DNA of 6,037 nt. Source: Candidatus Latescibacterota bacterium. Its GTDB lineage: Bacteria > Latescibacterota > 4484-107. The notes under the pieces were generated by a model. It was not told the origin of the DNA and made no database searches. It was given only the letters and a program-made list of their open reading frames with translations. Numbering within the stretch: position 1 is the stretch's first letter; every line of letters begins with the position of its first letter. The position numbers were made by a program, and so were the translations under genes. Positions 4,822-6,037 of this stretch are shown piece by piece. The stretch spans positions 1 through 6,037 of the forward strand of contig JAUWMS010000178.1 of the NCBI GenBank assembly GCA_030613045.1, read 5' to 3'.

Positions 4822-5316
4822 CCGCTCCCCATCGGTCTCTATTCCCTCTAAATTCAACAACGCACGTTTCCACGCCAATCCCGCGCCGAATCCCGTCAAT
4901 TTCCCGTCCGCGCCCACGCCGCGATGGCAGGGCACGACCAAGACGAAAGGATTTCCGCCCAAAGCGCCTCCGACGGGCCGGGCCGCCCCGGGCTTCCCGA
5001 TCTTCGAGGCGATCCAGCCATACGTCCGAACCTGGCCGTATGGAATCCGGCGCGTTGCCGTCCACACGAGCCGCTCAAAATGGGAATACCCTTCCAGCGA
5101 TAGGGGCACGTCAAACCGCACGAGCGCGCCGCAAAAATAATCCTTCAATAATCCAAGGAGCGGAAACGCCTCGTCAGAAATCGCGTCCTCGGTCTGCGCG
5201 CCACCGAAAGGAGCATAAGGTCCGAGCGCAACGGCATGCAGCACATCGCCCGCCCATTGGATCGTGACCGCGCCGTACGAAGATCGAAAAACGACATCGC
5301 GTGTGCTATCCATCAT
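4795..5316 (-). CDS. ogt: Methylated-DNA--[protein]-cysteine S-methyltransferase (O6-alkylguanine-DNA alkyltransferase)
   Basis: A 173-residue suicide repair protein that moves an alkyl group from O6-alkylguanine to its own cysteine. The C-terminal DNA-binding/active-site domain is clear: FERLVWTATRRIPYGQVRTYG (80-100), then RPVGGALGGNPF (113-124) with the likely arginine finger R113 and active-site N122, the acceptor C130 in VVPCHR, and E157 in LLNLEG. The residue after PCHR is G rather than the usual V, a small departure. The N-terminal domain (about 1-75) is poorly conserved, as usual. There is no AraC-like Ada domain, so it is an Ogt-type protein. Two adjacent ATG codons (5314-5316, 5311-5313) are possible starts, each with only a weak GGA upstream. 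The last eight residues (VIMSKSKV) and the stop are encoded by an intergenic heptamer array, so the ancestral C-terminus probably ended near GIETDGER. Confidence 0.93.
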   Translation of the reverse strand: MMDSTRDVVFRSSYGAVTIQWAGDVLHAVALGPYAPFGGAQTEDAISDEAFPLLGLLKDYFCGALVRFDVPLSLEGYSHFERLVWTATRRIPYGQVRTYGWIASKIGKPGAARPVGGALGGNPFVLVVPCHRGVGADGKLTGFGAGLAWKRALLNLEGIETDGERVIMSKSKV

Positions 5317-5643
5317 GCATATCCATGGACTGAATCTCCCGCGGATTGCCCCACTTCGGGAGGGGTTAAGCGCTTATTTCCCCAAAGACGTTCCATCCCA
5401 GAAAAGAAGACGGCGAGGACAGATGCCGTTCCGTCTCCGTCATCGCCGAACCCTCGATCCGAAGCGTGCGGTTCGCCTCCGGAAAACCGTCCAACATACT
5501 GTCCCGCCGGACACTCTACTCTGTCGCTCCGGAGCGGCAACCGCTTCTCCGTGAACACCGCGCCATCGGGAGGCAAGCTCCATTATTCCTTCCGTTCTCG
5601 CGCTTCCTCTTTGTTCTTTCCGATACAGGCATGCCCTCCGGGG
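5317..5643. other. 327-base gap without a credible gene; possible structured ogt leader
   Basis: No reading frame here looks like a protein. The one minus-strand frame that spans much of it (5313-5576) has unremarkable third-position composition and no Shine-Dalgarno at a proper distance. No tRNA, rRNA or known riboswitch pattern is apparent. Near the ogt start are short inverted repeats: CTCCCG 5336-5341 with CGGGAG 5357-5362, CCCC 5349-5352 or 5380-5383 with GGGG 5362-5365, and the palindrome TAAGCGCTTA (5367-5376). Just after the upstream gene's stop, GCCC/GGGC can form a 4-base stem beside the palindrome GGCATGCC (5628-5635). A promoter for ogt could lie here, but I cannot point to a convincing -35/-10 pair. 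Confidence 0.4.
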
Positions 5644-6037
5644 CTATCGAAACAGTTCCTTGATCTTTCCCCACGTGCTCTCGTCAATGTCCGTGACGGG
5701 CTGCCCTTTCAGGAAATCCAACCGCGCCGACAGTTCGGAGAGATCCGCTCCCGTGCTTTCATACCGGATCCTTCCCCCGGCATCCATTAGAAGCACCCAG
5801 GGAAGCTTTTCCACCTTCACCCGATCCGCCCCGCAGGAAAGCGCTGCAGGCAATTCATCCAAACAAATTTCCCGCAGGACGTCTCCGCGCGCCCGAACGA
5901 ACTCCCGAAGGCGAGCCGCATGCTCCGAAGAGGGCTTTTCCGATCCGACCAATTGAAACACCGTCACACGCCCCGGCTCGGGCTTCAACTCCTCGTAAGC
6001 TCCCGTCGAGCGCCCTCCCTGACCGGAAAGAAAAAGC
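5644..6037 (-). CDS. Thioredoxin-fold-like protein, C-terminal part, 5' end outside window
   Basis: The frame is open to the right edge with no stop, giving 130 residues before the TAG at 5644-5646, so the gene very probably begins outside the window. A TTG at 5986-5988 is not a convincing start, because GAGGAG abuts it with no spacing. I do not recognise the protein firmly. The order of elements suggests a thioredoxin/TlpA-like domain: a strand (RVTVFQLVG), a helix (SSEHAARLREFVRARG), a strand (REICLDE), then a proline-preceded strand pair (KLPWVLLMDAGGRIRYESTG) like the cis-proline and beta-hairpin of redoxins, and a last helix. No CXXC is present: GSEKPSSEH occupies the place where the redox cysteines would be. 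If the fold is right, it is probably not a disulphide oxidoreductase. The two cysteines seen (in REICLD and ALSCGAD) are not arranged as an active site. Confidence 0.5.
   Translation of the reverse strand, partial: LFLSGQGGRSTGAYEELKPEPGRVTVFQLVGSEKPSSEHAARLREFVRARGDVLREICLDELPAALSCGADRVKVEKLPWVLLMDAGGRIRYESTGADLSELSARLDFLKGQPVTDIDESTWGKIKELFR

Noticed and set aside
4685..5065. Minus-strand 126-residue frame overlapping ogt in another phase
   Set aside because: Its C-terminal part is translated heptamer repeat and the rest is a shadow of ogt.
5313..5576. Minus-strand 87-residue frame whose TGA overlaps the ogt ATG by ATGA
   Set aside because: The overlap looks like translational coupling, but the frame starts at TTG with GGAG almost touching it, its third-position GC is close to background, and the peptide shows no recognisable motif.
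5236..5790. Plus-strand 184-residue frame across the gap and both neighbouring genes
   Set aside because: It is antisense to the ogt 5' end and to the 3' end of the thioredoxin-like gene, both better supported, and its composition (rich in P, S and R, without motifs) is that of a shadow frame.

Overview
The window reads as chromosomal core-metabolism DNA from a Gram-negative-type bacterium with moderately high GC (mid to upper 50s percent by eye). All seven convincing genes lie on the minus strand, so transcription runs from the right end to the left. The order rpiB, glyA, nrdR is a familiar neighbourhood in deltaproteobacterial and related lineages. The UroD-superfamily paralog and the patches of 7-8 base degenerate repeats in nearly every gap recall genomes of uncultured or deep-branching phyla. 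I cannot assign a phylum from sequence alone.

Layout in the direction of transcription (right to left): a 5'-truncated gene with a thioredoxin-like outline (5644-6037); a 327-base gap without a credible gene (5317-5643); an Ogt-type O6-alkylguanine-DNA alkyltransferase (4795-5316); a repeat-filled gap; ribose-5-phosphate isomerase B (4078-4530); a short spacer with a hairpin and U-tract; serine hydroxymethyltransferase GlyA with a TTG start (2788-4023); a repeat-filled leader with a possible terminator; the repressor NrdR (2166-2624); a single-domain response regulator (1747-2103); a UroD-superfamily protein (574-1635); another repeat patch; and the first 158 codons of a HisC-type aminotransferase with a GTG start (1-476), cut by the window edge.

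Functionally, rpiB, glyA and nrdR fit a theme of nucleotide supply: ribose-5-phosphate, one-carbon units, and control of ribonucleotide reductase. The Ogt, receiver, UroD-like and HisC genes are not obviously linked to that theme, and the spacing does not prove one operon.

I see no dedicated novel enzyme system, phage, transposase, CRISPR array or RNA gene. The most unusual material is intergenic. Four gaps carry short tandem heptamer or octamer repeats arranged as inverted pairs. These abut coding ends so closely that they supply the last codons of ogt and nrdR. A hairpin with a U-tract also sits exactly between the rpiB stop codon and the glyA ribosome binding site, which suggests attenuation coupled to rpiB translation.
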